Of a stretch of DNA of 58,165 nucleotides, positions 32,101 through 44,704 are shown in pieces. The stretch comes from Salisapilia sapeloensis. Lineage: Eukaryota; Oomycota; Peronosporomycetes; Peronosporales; Salisapiliaceae. The notes under the pieces are model-generated. The model was not told the DNA's origin and searched no databases. It saw only the letters and a program-made list of their open reading frames with translations. The stretch spans positions 1 through 58,165 of the forward strand of contig JAADVB010000108.1 in the NCBI GenBank assembly GCA_023334545.1, written 5' to 3'. Position numbers and translations under genes: made by a program. The first letter of the stretch is position 1, and every line of letters begins with the position of its first letter.

Positions 32101-35031
32101 CAATGGCATCAACTAGAATCGACCATGGAAACAGATAGAAGGGAGCTCATGGCATCTTCTGAAGACCAGGCACTAGTAGGTAAGCTCCAGACGCAGCTTC
32201 GAACAGTCACGAGTGAATTCCAACGGTACATTCGGCAGTACGACACTCTCGCTTCGATGAATAACCAGCATCTGATGAAGATACAGTACTTGGAGATGCA
32301 AATGGAGGCAGAGCGGAAGGAGATGGAGGAAGAAAAGAGCAAGTCCAAGCATACGATTGAGGTCTTGCGAAATCAAGCGTATGAGGCACAAGTGTCGGAT
32401 GTGGATCGACGGGAAGAAACGTGGGCAAAGTTTAATATTCGTCTCACAGCGTTTGAAAAGCTTTCGGAGGAAATGAAAAGCACGATCGATCGTCTCGAAC
32501 GACAGCTTGAAAATACGAAAAAGCCATGTAATCATGATGATGAAGAGATTCAATCACTTCATGAGCATCTAAAACAAGCACAAGAGAAAGAGAAAGAGTT
32601 ACTAGAACATATAAATACTCAAACGCAGCAACTACAAGACATAGCTACTTTAGAAAAGCAACTAGCAGACATGCAAACATTGCATACAAATGTCCACAAA
32701 AATTTATCTCAAGTCACAGATGAGAAAAAGGAGTTGGAAACACAAGTGTCGGATCTAGTTGATAAAAATACCAAGCTGCATAATCAAGTAGATACGCTTA
32801 TTAGAATGATACACCCAGGAGCAAACTCAGATGAAGGAACGTGGTTATATTATCTCAATCTGTACGAACATGATCATCAAGAGCTCCAGCAAGCTGCTCA
32901 AGTGACAATCGCGAATCTCAAGCAAATGATCGATGGGAAGAACAAGACGATTGAGTCTCTACAAGAACAGGTCGAAAAGATACGTCAAGAAGCTCGATCG
33001 GACCAAATGCACAGTCATGCAGAGCTAGAGAAGACGAATAAAAAGCTTTTTGACGATAACCAGAAGATGATTCAAGAACTACAAGAAGCGTCTCGATCGA
33101 TACAGCACTTGAAAGCCGGAGATGGTAGTATGAAAGCTCTGCAGCAGCTTCAGGAAAAGCTGGATCATTCGAATGAAGAGTGGAAGATCACTCAAGTCAA
33201 GTGGAATGAAACGAAGGAGATACTAGCAAGTGTTCGTAGACAATATAAAGCTTTAGAAAATGAGAAAGATGTTGCGGAAGCTAGAGCTGGAGAAGCATTG
33301 GAAGAGATTGTCTTGATGAAAGAAGAGTATCATATCCAAGTCCGAAAGATAGAGCAATTCGAAAAGCAAGCAGCTATACGTAAGAAGCAGATCAAGGATA
33401 AAGATAGTAAGATTCAATTACTTCGTGAAGCTTTAATCAAACTGAAAGAAGAGTTCCTCAAGGCAGAAGATCGACATGCGATCGAGTTAAGTCATGCACA
33501 GCATCAAGTGCCTCCAAAGCCTGTTCTAGAAGACAATCAGGATGAATACAAGGAAGAGAAGGAGAAACTACAAGCGCAAGTGCAAATGCTTCGAGAGAAA
33601 CTTCGTCTAATGAAAAAGCAGCTCCAGCAACTACGTAACAAATCGGAGGAAAAGAACGATTCGAATGTTGTCTCGGATCTAGAGAACGAAATCAAACGAC
33701 TAAAGAGATTGCTTGGGGATCGAAAGACCGAGGAATGTCGACGGATCGAAGAGTTAGAGAAACAAGTCAAGCTCTATCATGCTCAGAACGCTGCACTTCG
33801 AGAGGCTGCAAAGGCAAAAGGAAAGACAAAGGAGACTAAGGACGGGAAGACGAGGGAGCAGTGGGAAGTCGAGAAACGACTACAGCGGAAGATTGAAACC
33901 TTGGGTCTATCACTCCAACGAAAGCAGACGGAAATCAAGGCACAGCAGGAAGAGATTGCTATTTTCAAGACTAAACTGACGCAATTGGAAGAGAAGGACA
34001 AGATAGTTGATAGCAAGTCTCCAGCAAAGATGAATACACCAGCCAACTGCTGTGAGAAGGATTTCATTCGACAGATCAAGATGCTACATGAGACGTTGCT
34101 ACTTAAACGAAAGGAATGGGAGAAAGCTTTTAAAGATCAAATGAATCGATACGAGACACAGTTAGATCGTCTACGTACTCGTCTCATTCAATGTGCAAAG
34201 CCACATCAGGACGACTCATTAGTTCAGGAAGAACACCAGTTCATCGTAATAAAGGAACTAGAGGACGAAGTAGTGGTCCTGGGGGAAGAGCTACAACGTC
34301 GAGAAGAGGAAGCAGTCGCAATCGAAACCAAGGTCATGGAGCTCCAACTAGAAAACGAAAGTAGTCAATTACAAGTCCATCGTCTTCGTCATAAGCTCGA
34401 GGCAACTTCGACTCCAACAGCATCATCCATCCAGAAACAACAAAAGACGAAAGAAAAGGAAGAGATGGAACGAGTCATTAGCGACATGAAAACTATCATC
34501 GATAAACTCCGAAGTGAAAACACTCGTTTAAAGACACATACCGTATCTCCAGGTAAAGTCATGGCAGTCAAGAAACGTCTGAAGCAAGTTCGAGAGGAAA
34601 AAGAGCATCTCGAAACAACATTCAAACAATTAGAAAAGAAACTCGAGACATACAGACAAGAAAACACGAAACTCGAGCGTTTCATCCATCAGTCTAAACA
34701 GTCTGGAGCGACGACAACTGCCAAGAGTAAGCAGATGAAGGACAAACTAGACGACTACGTTCATCAGTTAGAAGACAAAGAAGAACAAATCTCACAATTG
34801 CATCAAGTCATCGCGGAACTCGAACATCGACTACAAGACGATGAAAACGAAGATACGGAAGGATACATTCGACAGCTCGAAGACGAGAACAAGCAGCTTT
34901 CTCATGAACTAGCTGCCTTTGATGAAGAGTTCTTTGAAGAGATCGAAGACCTCAAGTACAAGTATGCTCAGACGATCGAGCTCAACCATCGCCTACAAGC
35001 ACAAGTACAAGATACAAATCGAAACGAATGA
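29116..35031 (+). CDS. CEP290: CEP290-like giant coiled-coil protein
   Basis: A single uninterrupted exon of 1971 codons. Almost the whole protein is heptad coiled coil rich in Gln, Glu, Lys and Leu. The near-C-terminal block FDEEFFEEIEDLKYKY matches the conserved end of CEP290, the transition-zone protein that bridges microtubule doublets to the ciliary membrane. Human CEP290 is longer (about 2480 residues). The extreme N-terminus has two Cys pairs (CVKCKK and CARPEC) that could bind zinc; a later start at MAMETK is possible. A less conserved Thr/Asp-rich linker sits near residues 580-700. The gene has no introns despite its 5.9 kb, in contrast to its neighbours. Assignment rests mainly on the C-terminal motif and architecture. 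Confidence 0.75.
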   Translation: MQMGCVKCKKPQESHKRRETTGGMAMETKCARPECVSRREELSLVKRDLQDLTDENEVLHDQLADLSREYEAQKMDLEQFTIENKDLKSHVEQYASEIEHLKQLSSNIQDESTIQTPTRAEQEIQSLKSKNEELQAQLATSHTPQEPTRTPEKSPLRKRSTEKQGREHLDHEAKLNELYTLLKDNERLRSDLTQLQDQFAFIKQDSEEKDSVILSLRSYQEDYAIAMEEQTLEIHQLRVKIEQCEHQKEQIESQMRDMSEQERDVDRVVQSTRQNYEKEKHYLESTIQSLQEQLDQSTRALPSNQFKTYQRQLETWQHKHASQQTYILQLETKVQQQELDLETLIEYMEQDTSTDMHLETSEKQHLQDIKSQYRQERMSYQTQIKEFQSTIHDLENQKTQIEMKLTKAQDWNVRYEKGNGLEALAAAHAKVEKELVEQQGANAQLREELNGFIDAVQKLQTSFSRLKTEVGKSEDFSYSDLELEQHVKDVLEVKDTVLNQLEEELQQIEREKERLEGELRHKTRLASDNLQQVYGLDTSLWSQVETFIKQLSKGDEKTTRDVGIMVSSSKQVKSIGTETAFEDMNDVADESDDTNEDDMGDNSVPITCNTTVITPQKETVDVCLNTDDMTKVSPSPKFDLKSITSAVQKAVEDKLSTWTLMPTHDATSTALVSTSTCQTHTPLSAKFRLALEELEELSAIDHVLQSQQTQIATTHSQSTTTSSTTSHDKKNLEHQLDDLQTYCRRLESSLHVIQSSSYDRMKKEIFHLTKSLAEFEVDSAKQKRWIQQLQVDVRTRTDERLKLETYFQNMIQTLEHRILYLDGYKQTSEALLKRMEAELRQSVSMKELEKAERQVISLKSHTADVTKQLAQAKIKYLDLRHLPAKLDKLQYEHDLLLVKASSTSSSYAPDPNEELRRQNQALVQQLQRQEDEFFKEEMPSIEPSTSRLEEENQTLFTRVVEVEQMYESLARENVKYKELASIAAKQASSLSKKQQQWHQLESTMETDRRELMASSEDQALVGKLQTQLRTVTSEFQRYIRQYDTLASMNNQHLMKIQYLEMQMEAERKEMEEEKSKSKHTIEVLRNQAYEAQVSDVDRREETWAKFNIRLTAFEKLSEEMKSTIDRLERQLENTKKPCNHDDEEIQSLHEHLKQAQEKEKELLEHINTQTQQLQDIATLEKQLADMQTLHTNVHKNLSQVTDEKKELETQVSDLVDKNTKLHNQVDTLIRMIHPGANSDEGTWLYYLNLYEHDHQELQQAAQVTIANLKQMIDGKNKTIESLQEQVEKIRQEARSDQMHSHAELEKTNKKLFDDNQKMIQELQEASRSIQHLKAGDGSMKALQQLQEKLDHSNEEWKITQVKWNETKEILASVRRQYKALENEKDVAEARAGEALEEIVLMKEEYHIQVRKIEQFEKQAAIRKKQIKDKDSKIQLLREALIKLKEEFLKAEDRHAIELSHAQHQVPPKPVLEDNQDEYKEEKEKLQAQVQMLREKLRLMKKQLQQLRNKSEEKNDSNVVSDLENEIKRLKRLLGDRKTEECRRIEELEKQVKLYHAQNAALREAAKAKGKTKETKDGKTREQWEVEKRLQRKIETLGLSLQRKQTEIKAQQEEIAIFKTKLTQLEEKDKIVDSKSPAKMNTPANCCEKDFIRQIKMLHETLLLKRKEWEKAFKDQMNRYETQLDRLRTRLIQCAKPHQDDSLVQEEHQFIVIKELEDEVVVLGEELQRREEEAVAIETKVMELQLENESSQLQVHRLRHKLEATSTPTASSIQKQQKTKEKEEMERVISDMKTIIDKLRSENTRLKTHTVSPGKVMAVKKRLKQVREEKEHLETTFKQLEKKLETYRQENTKLERFIHQSKQSGATTTAKSKQMKDKLDDYVHQLEDKEEQISQLHQVIAELEHRLQDDENEDTEGYIRQLEDENKQLSHELAAFDEEFFEEIEDLKYKYAQTIELNHRLQAQVQDTNRNE

Positions 35032-35069
35032 AAGCATGTATATTCCCTTCCATCCTTGCTCTCCATGTC

Positions 35070-36458
<1,389 letters not shown>

Positions 36459-36570
36459 TCATACAAAACTCAAGTCAGTTGAGAGACTAGGGCAAAAGTT
36501 ACTTACTAGTAAAAATCTTAAAAGTTGTGCACTACTTGTTCATGATCTGAGTCTAAGTCTGAGTCTAGCC

Positions 36571-38523
<1,953 letters not shown>

Positions 38524-38685
38524 TCAAATAAAATAGACATTCATTGCTTAAATAATTACTTAAGCATAGAAATACTGTACATAAGTATATATAGGTATTT
38601 TTTTGTCTTTTAGAGAAATAAATAGGCTATAATTGTCGAGAAGGTCGGATTTTGACACGAAAGCATAGAACGAGGATTTGGAAGG

Positions 38686-41442
38686 ATGGACGGTACTTTG
38701 ACGACTATGACGTCTCTCGCAAGTGCGATAGAGCATACCCAAATGCTTCTATACGTTCAACCAGTGGGGGAGACTTCCTCGTCCGATTTTGATCACTGTT
38801 TACAACTTCTACGAGCCCACAGCTCGCTTTCAATCGATAATCTGCCGAAGCCTGCGGGATATTCGGCCAAGTTATCTCCTTTCCCATCCTTTTCTTGGAA
38901 AAACAATGCCTGTATTACACTCCAGTTCAATCGTGTACCGACGGATGCAGATGAAACGACTGAAGTTGAAGATGTACATGCATGTAATCGTGTCCTCGGT
39001 GTCATTGGTATCCATTGTGGTCCGACAGATGCAGCCTCTTTATCCTCCACTTTAGACCAGTTCCACCAATCCATCCAGACACTCCCAGACCTTTTAATCC
39101 ACAAATGTCTCTCCTTCCAAACACAGATACAGAACGACAGCTTCCAGGACGCTAGTTTCGAACTAATCCTTCTACCTCAAGCTCTAGACAAATGTGTTGA
39201 TTCCTCCATAACCATACCAGATCTTCATCAATCTCTACAGTCCATGGCCGTGACACTCATCCTATCGATTGAAAGCGCCGTCCGAAGCGCTCGGCAAGAA
39301 GCAGCGTCCTCCATATCGTTCACACCTACTTTGTCGTTTCTAGACACCACCACAGGCGACGATCCGTCCTCCAACACATCCAAGACACACTTGCATTCCG
39401 GTCGACAGCTCAAACTCTTCGCAGATTATGCCATCATCCTCGGCTGTCCTCTCGACGCAGCACCATTATTCACGAACGCGACGCAGCTCCTCTCCGAAGC
39501 AGCTCGCAAGAGTGACTTTCATCAATCAGGAGACCTCCTATGGCTCGCAGCATCCATCCAAGGCCAAATCCTGACGACAACGACACTCTCATTCGAGCCA
39601 AACGTCCTGGACCTATGCACCCAAGCGTTCAACTACTATAAACAAGCGAATGCACGAGAGCTACAGGGAGAAATCATTCTACTTGCATCTACCTACTTGC
39701 TCCACATACTCGTCTTAGCTTCATCAAGTCGAACTTCAGACGAGACAAAGTGGATGAAACGATTAGTTGTAGACACTTGTCATCAGATGTGGACACTCGT
39801 GCCTCATATGCGTACGAATAAAGCAGCAAGTCTACTACGCTCCTGTGGCGACGTCCTTGATAAGGTCCAATCTTCTCGTCGAGCTCTTTTATTCTATCAC
39901 GCAAGTGCCTTTGTGTCTATGAACAAAAAGCATGTACAGCAGGAAGACATCCTCTCAGCTATCTCGAGTGAAAACCTCATCAGACGACACTTGCAGCATG
40001 TATCATTCAGTAGACGACAGCCATACTGGCCGTCACTTCACATCCAGACACTTCAGAATCTACTTCACTTGTCTTCTCGTCTTCATAAACCACAGGACGT
40101 CTGTTCCTACGCCATGGAACTCCTCCATCTCCTCATCCGATGCGACGCTATCAACTCCATACCGACTCTTTCCCCCTTCTCCCTTCAAGAAAACCTTCTC
40201 CCACTTTATAAGAAGAAAACGAGTACGTCTGTAGTCGATATCACCTTGTTCGGCTCTTCCGATGCGTATGCACATCCTCCTCCGACTGTAAATTTGACAA
40301 GAAGGCGACCCAGTGGGTCGTCACCGAATGTCTACAGCATGCTGGCAATGCCTCGCACACATCTCTCCTCCACTATCGCGTCTCTAAGCACCCGACCATC
40401 TACATCCCACGAGTCTTCTCCCTTCAAGTCACCTCGTTGGATCGAAGCGACGCCATCAAAGCCACTAATAAGTACATCAGACGTCCATGTGGACGTAAAA
40501 GGTGTCCAAGAAGACATTCTACAGAAAGTAGCATCCAACTGCGATAGCATGGTCATCAAGAGCTTCCTCCAGGTCAAAGGGACGACCGTCCAAGCGGATT
40601 TAACCTGTACTATCGCAAAAGTCATCGACATACTCTCAACAGATGCATTGGACCGTCAAAAAGATTTCTACTACGATCCATTCAAGTTTTCTCAGAAAAC
40701 AAGGAAAGAAGACGACGTATTTGCTCTTCATGACGTCCTGACTCTACTTGTATCCGTTCGTAACCCTCTTCAAGTCACGCTTCAAGACATCAGTATGCAG
40801 TTAGAAATGTCCGATACAAACGTCTTCCATCAGACTCACATACCATCCGTACCACAGTTGGGAGGACAGCAGACGATAGAAATCCCACTGCACTTTTCTA
40901 TGAATCAAAGCGGATCGTACACGATCGATAAAGTCTCGATGTGTGTATCAGGTATCCCTATGTCCATCTCCTTCCCTCCAAAGCACATGACGATCGTTAA
41001 TGCGCTACCTCGTGCCAGCCTTTCCATTGCATCTACTAGCCAAGAAGGATGCCTCTACCTACAAGAACAAAGCCCTCAGTACCTTTCGCTCATGATAGAA
41101 AACGTTAGTGATGCATCCATCCGAGGTCTCTATGTCCAACTAGGACTAGTACGTAGGAAGAGAGTCGTACAGCAAGTTATTCTTGTCGATACGATCCAGT
41201 CTGCAGACGTATCCACCGACCTCCTAACCGACCAATTGTGCATCACATCCTTTGTCGATGATACGACACTAGTGATTGCGAGTGGAGAAGTGCTTTGTCT
41301 GCCATTTTCTATCGAACTAATAGCTCGAAGCAAAATGGAAGAGATTGGAGAATTAGAATGGCAAGTCGTATATGTCGGTGAAGATACGAGCGAGTATTGT
41401 CGGAAGGATACAACCCGGATAAAAGTTGTTCAAGTAATGTAA
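38686..41442 (+). CDS. TRAPP II subunit, TRAPPC9/Trs120-like
   Basis: Single 918-residue exon. Trs120/TRAPPC9 is a subunit of the TRAPP II complex, which activates Rab11/Ypt31-type GTPases at the trans-Golgi. The central part has the family signature KLFADYAIILGCPLDAAPLF followed by the TPR-like LWLAASIQGQ. The C-terminal third is a series of beta-sandwich segments (NPLQVTLQDISMQLEM, GGQQTIEIPLHFSMNQSGSY) as in this family. It is somewhat shorter than human TRAPPC9. No targeting signal or TM helix. Similarity is seen by motif only, so TRAPPC9 versus another large TRAPP subunit could be confused, but the LGCPLDA box favours TRAPPC9. Confidence 0.75.
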   Translation: MDGTLTTMTSLASAIEHTQMLLYVQPVGETSSSDFDHCLQLLRAHSSLSIDNLPKPAGYSAKLSPFPSFSWKNNACITLQFNRVPTDADETTEVEDVHACNRVLGVIGIHCGPTDAASLSSTLDQFHQSIQTLPDLLIHKCLSFQTQIQNDSFQDASFELILLPQALDKCVDSSITIPDLHQSLQSMAVTLILSIESAVRSARQEAASSISFTPTLSFLDTTTGDDPSSNTSKTHLHSGRQLKLFADYAIILGCPLDAAPLFTNATQLLSEAARKSDFHQSGDLLWLAASIQGQILTTTTLSFEPNVLDLCTQAFNYYKQANARELQGEIILLASTYLLHILVLASSSRTSDETKWMKRLVVDTCHQMWTLVPHMRTNKAASLLRSCGDVLDKVQSSRRALLFYHASAFVSMNKKHVQQEDILSAISSENLIRRHLQHVSFSRRQPYWPSLHIQTLQNLLHLSSRLHKPQDVCSYAMELLHLLIRCDAINSIPTLSPFSLQENLLPLYKKKTSTSVVDITLFGSSDAYAHPPPTVNLTRRRPSGSSPNVYSMLAMPRTHLSSTIASLSTRPSTSHESSPFKSPRWIEATPSKPLISTSDVHVDVKGVQEDILQKVASNCDSMVIKSFLQVKGTTVQADLTCTIAKVIDILSTDALDRQKDFYYDPFKFSQKTRKEDDVFALHDVLTLLVSVRNPLQVTLQDISMQLEMSDTNVFHQTHIPSVPQLGGQQTIEIPLHFSMNQSGSYTIDKVSMCVSGIPMSISFPPKHMTIVNALPRASLSIASTSQEGCLYLQEQSPQYLSLMIENVSDASIRGLYVQLGLVRRKRVVQQVILVDTIQSADVSTDLLTDQLCITSFVDDTTLVIASGEVLCLPFSIELIARSKMEEIGELEWQVVYVGEDTSEYCRKDTTRIKVVQVM

Positions 41443-41525
41443 AACCAATTTTGCGTCATGTGATTCAGCAATATCATATCATTCCAACGTCTGTATACGA
41501 AAGTAATTGAATCTTATCCACGTAG

Positions 41526-42250
41526 CTATACCTCTCGCATAGTCTCACATAACCACGTCATTCCTTCATCTAATCCTTCTCCTGTCGTTGCTACAGTCGA
41601 TACGACTTGATATGGACGATTCGCTTCTTTACATCGTTGATCGATGCAAAGGGCTTCAGTAAGTTCCTCTACACTCATCGCACCAGCCAAGTCACGTTTA
41701 TTCAGCAAAATAAGCAAGCATGCTTTCTAATAGTGACTTAGACTACATTGGCATTCCTACAAGAGTGTATGGAAGAGTCGAATACCTCTACTTGAGGATC
41801 TATAAGAAGATTTTCTAGTTCCTTCTCCACTAGCTCCAATCGTTCTCGATCAGAGCTATCAACGACAAAGACGAGTCCCTAGGACGAGTGAAAGATCAGC
41901 CACTTGTCGTGTCCATAGATATCGACTCGACGCACCTGTGTACCAGTATAGTGATGCCTCCACAAAGGTCTCAGTGCATCTTGTCCACCAACATCCTACA
42001 CCGATCATGATCATCGACATTGTACACGTAGAGCGACAAGTAACTTGGATACCCATATCATAAGCTTAAACTTAGCTTTGTGCATCGTCCTGACGTTGAA
42101 TTCAAGCGTTGGGAGTGTCGATACCTTCTTACCACTGCATAGTTGATGGAGTACCGTGGTCTTACCAGCCGCGTCGAGCCCAACGAGTAACACTCGACGT
42201 TCATCTCGAGTCCAGTAGCGCCAAAACCATCTTGAAGCGCCATTGCCCAT
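41526..42250 (-). CDS. ARF/ARL-family small GTPase
   Basis: Exons 42053-42250, 41936-41995, 41786-41878 and 41526-41726 give 183 residues, the standard ARF length. Gly2 (MGNGAS) is a likely myristoylation site. G1 is GLDAAGKTT, switch I Thr is in TLPTLEFNV, G3 is WDVGGQDALRPLWRHHY, G4 is LNKRDL (NKRD rather than the common NKQD), and G5 is STVATTGEG. The N-terminal helix is unusually aromatic (WFWRYW). ARF-like GTPases recruit effectors to Golgi, ciliary or endosomal membranes; the exact ARL subtype is not clear. The ELMO-domain protein in this window belongs to a family known to include ARL GAPs, but no direct link is shown. Confidence 0.9.
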
Positions 42251-42666
42251 TGCATCTGAATCGAAACGTAGGCACAACTGGTCGCGAGTACCAACAAATA
42301 AACACGAAACTGTCGACCTAAATATACTTGCAACTTGCTATCACTCCCTCGAAAGGAACTCGCATCCCTACAAGCGTATTTATTCTACTTATCCATCTAC
42401 TAGCGTATGCTACATGTACAATCTATCAGCCTACGTCTCTCGCAGCAACTTGTATTAGCGTGTACACTAGGATATACACATAGTAGACGCAAGTACAGAG
42501 AGACGTTCCATCTAGATACTACCAATTTTCATATTTAATAATAATTTCGTTTGTATTTATTATATTTATTACTTTTATTATACATTTTAAACCTCCTTTT
42601 CTTCCTCATATTCCGTTTCGATCCAAAACGCATCAACCACCAACAAGAAACAAAAAGAGCTTGTAT
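42251..42666. other. Intergenic, ARL promoter and apyrase 3' region
   Basis: About 0.4 kb with an AT-rich stretch at 42530-42590 that may include the 3' processing region of the apyrase gene. Nothing else was recognised. Confidence 0.4.
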
Positions 42667-43887
42667 TTATGTCATCTCCCAATCATGTTCAAACGCTATT
42701 CCTTCGTACTTGAACCCTCCTGGGATCTCCATCTCGTCCATCAAGACTTGTCCGTTCGTATCAAACACCGTTAAGAAGGATGTCTGCATATCCTCTTCTT
42801 CCACTTCGACACTTTTCACGGCCACAATGACAGAATCCTGTGTTCTCGGCACGAACTTGAACGACGAAAAGCCACGTAAAGGTGATACCTCTCCCACTTC
42901 CACCACACGTATGCTACTGAAATCTTCACTCGCAATCACCATCTTATTCGATCCTCTCATCTCATCTTCCGTATCGTTATAAGCGTCTTTACTCACACGA
43001 CGCGGGAGGATGTACCACTCGCGATGAACAGAGCTCCATTCGATCGCTTCATGGACGACATACCCAGGGTAGTCACACCCAAGAACCGATCGGACACGAC
43101 CAAAGTTGGACGTCCAGTCCTCATGGCGCATCTCGCCGTCCTTACCCATGACAGCAACCCAGAGATTCGACTCCCCGAGCTTCACACCGTTATTGTCTGT
43201 GAACTCCTTCCCGACGCTACCCATGTACAGCTCTCCATCCTTGACAGTCGCCCACTCGTGCTTCTGTCCTTTACCACTCTCGCCATTCCCTTCCATGACA
43301 ATATGCTCCGGCACGGCTGTAACTTTTTCCTTTCCTTTCTCAAAGTCCATGAGACGGAAGACGATGCCAGTGCGGTCATCAAACGTCAAGAGCTTGTGAT
43401 TATACCAGTGCAATTCACTTAATTCGAAGCCACGACCGCCTTCGTTCATCGGTGTCGAGAACTGACGGACGTCACTGAAGCTGACACTGTACGTCTCTTG
43501 GTCAGAACCTGAGAGATATGCCGTAGATTCGATTTGCAACGTCGCATGTTGCAGATACGACACGAAACGAGGCTTTTTACTATCCTGATCTTTACTCTTT
43601 TTATCTAAATCGGCGACAATGACTAGTTCAAACGAATTTGGACGTGGAAGGGCTTGCTTTACTTGTTCCCTCGTCCGCAAGTACCCTGCTTGTTCCTGAG
43701 ACGAATACAATTGCGACGGAGAGGAAGAGAGGAGCGAGGAAGTGGAAAACAAATAAGCACAACCGAAGAGTACTAAAAGGAGAAGAGCTAATGCACGGTT
43801 ACGTGCTGTAGTGTGGGACTGATAGGCTCGTGCCTGTGCAGATATGGCGCGTGTAGAACGTGGCAACTCGTCCTTGGTCGTCCACAT
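42667..43887 (-). CDS. Calcium-activated nucleotidase (CANT1-type apyrase), type II membrane protein
   Basis: The ATG at 43887 (MWTTKDELPRSTRA) gives 406 residues, matching human CANT1 (401). The frame is open upstream but has no ATG. A signal anchor lies near residues 28-45 (ALALLLLVLFGCAYLF), so the enzyme should face the ER/Golgi lumen or be secreted. The five-bladed propeller motifs are present: FELSELHWYNHKLLTFDDRTG, KHEWATVKDGELYMGSVGKE, NFGRVRSVLGC, HEAIEWSSVHREWYILPRR and FEHDWEM. The family hydrolyses UDP and GDP released by glycosyltransferases in a Ca2+-dependent way. No introns. Confidence 0.93.
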   Translation of the reverse strand: MWTTKDELPRSTRAISAQARAYQSHTTARNRALALLLLVLFGCAYLFSTSSLLSSSPSQLYSSQEQAGYLRTREQVKQALPRPNSFELVIVADLDKKSKDQDSKKPRFVSYLQHATLQIESTAYLSGSDQETYSVSFSDVRQFSTPMNEGGRGFELSELHWYNHKLLTFDDRTGIVFRLMDFEKGKEKVTAVPEHIVMEGNGESGKGQKHEWATVKDGELYMGSVGKEFTDNNGVKLGESNLWVAVMGKDGEMRHEDWTSNFGRVRSVLGCDYPGYVVHEAIEWSSVHREWYILPRRVSKDAYNDTEDEMRGSNKMVIASEDFSSIRVVEVGEVSPLRGFSSFKFVPRTQDSVIVAVKSVEVEEEDMQTSFLTVFDTNGQVLMDEMEIPGGFKYEGIAFEHDWEMT

Positions 43888-44282
43888 CGTACGGCCAAAG
43901 TCACTCGTCTTGCGAGGCTTTTTCGAAGCGTCAGACCCGCCGCGAAGCAGCGAAGGCAGCAACGCGTGTCCCCAGTTACTGGCCGTGCTACTGCAATCTA
44001 GCGACCGGGAGATACTGGTCGCTAAACGAGGCAGATAGGATGGACGAGCACGACTCGGAAGCGATGCGCTCGATGCTGAATTTGTGTCACGCGGTCGCGT
44101 TCGAGTATACTTTGTTATAGACGATATAAAAACAGCATGGAAGTATATTTCTACGCGCAAGATCCGTTTTTATCGGTACCACCCACGATCGCTACGTCGG
44201 AGCATACAAATATTAAGTCATTTTATATGAGCTGGTACATTTTAAAAAGGGTACACCTGAGGTACAATAGACACAAAACACA
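43888..44282. other. Intergenic between divergent apyrase and Dad2-like genes
   Basis: Nearly 400 bp that should contain both promoters. A minus-strand frame continuous with the apyrase crosses most of it but lacks an ATG; it is Ser/Arg-rich and probably a chance extension. Confidence 0.4.
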
Positions 44283-44577
44283 ATGGCGGCGAATAAAAAG
44301 GAGGAAGTCGCGGCACTTGAGACGCTGCGGGACTCCTCGGCTTCATTAGTCAAGTATCTCAATGGTATCAATGGCCAGCTAACCAAGCTGAACCAGCAAA
44401 ATGAAAGTAGGGTGGAATAGTACACGTATAGTGCGTTAAATTGGATTTAAACTTCTCTTCCTTGTAGCGGCATTGCGTGTTTTGGAGAATTGGCACAGCG
44501 TCATCGACCTTACGAAGGCAGCTAGTAAGGATGAAGGAGAGTCAGATCACTTGAATGCATCTCGAACAGCTTTATAA
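44283..44577 (+). CDS. DASH/Dam1 complex subunit Dad2-like
   Basis: Exons 44283-44406 and 44468-44577 give 77 residues. The pattern LETLRDSSASLVKYLNGING, then QLTKLNQQNE and VLENWHSVIDL matches the Dad2 family, whose hallmark is a coiled helix ending in a V-L-x-N-W-x-x-V box. In fungi Dad2 is part of the ring-forming DASH complex that couples kinetochores to microtubule ends. The gene is too short for simple ORF scans. Assignment is by motif only, because the protein is very short, so moderate confidence. Confidence 0.65.
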
Positions 44578-44704
44578 TTTACGCCTTTACATTTCTCCGT
44601 TTTATTCGTTTTTTAAACACGAGGATTCATGTCGATCGTGCGTCTCTTGGTCCTTCCGTTTCAACTTTCTATCCTTACCTACTGGATATGCTCATACTGG
44701 ACAA

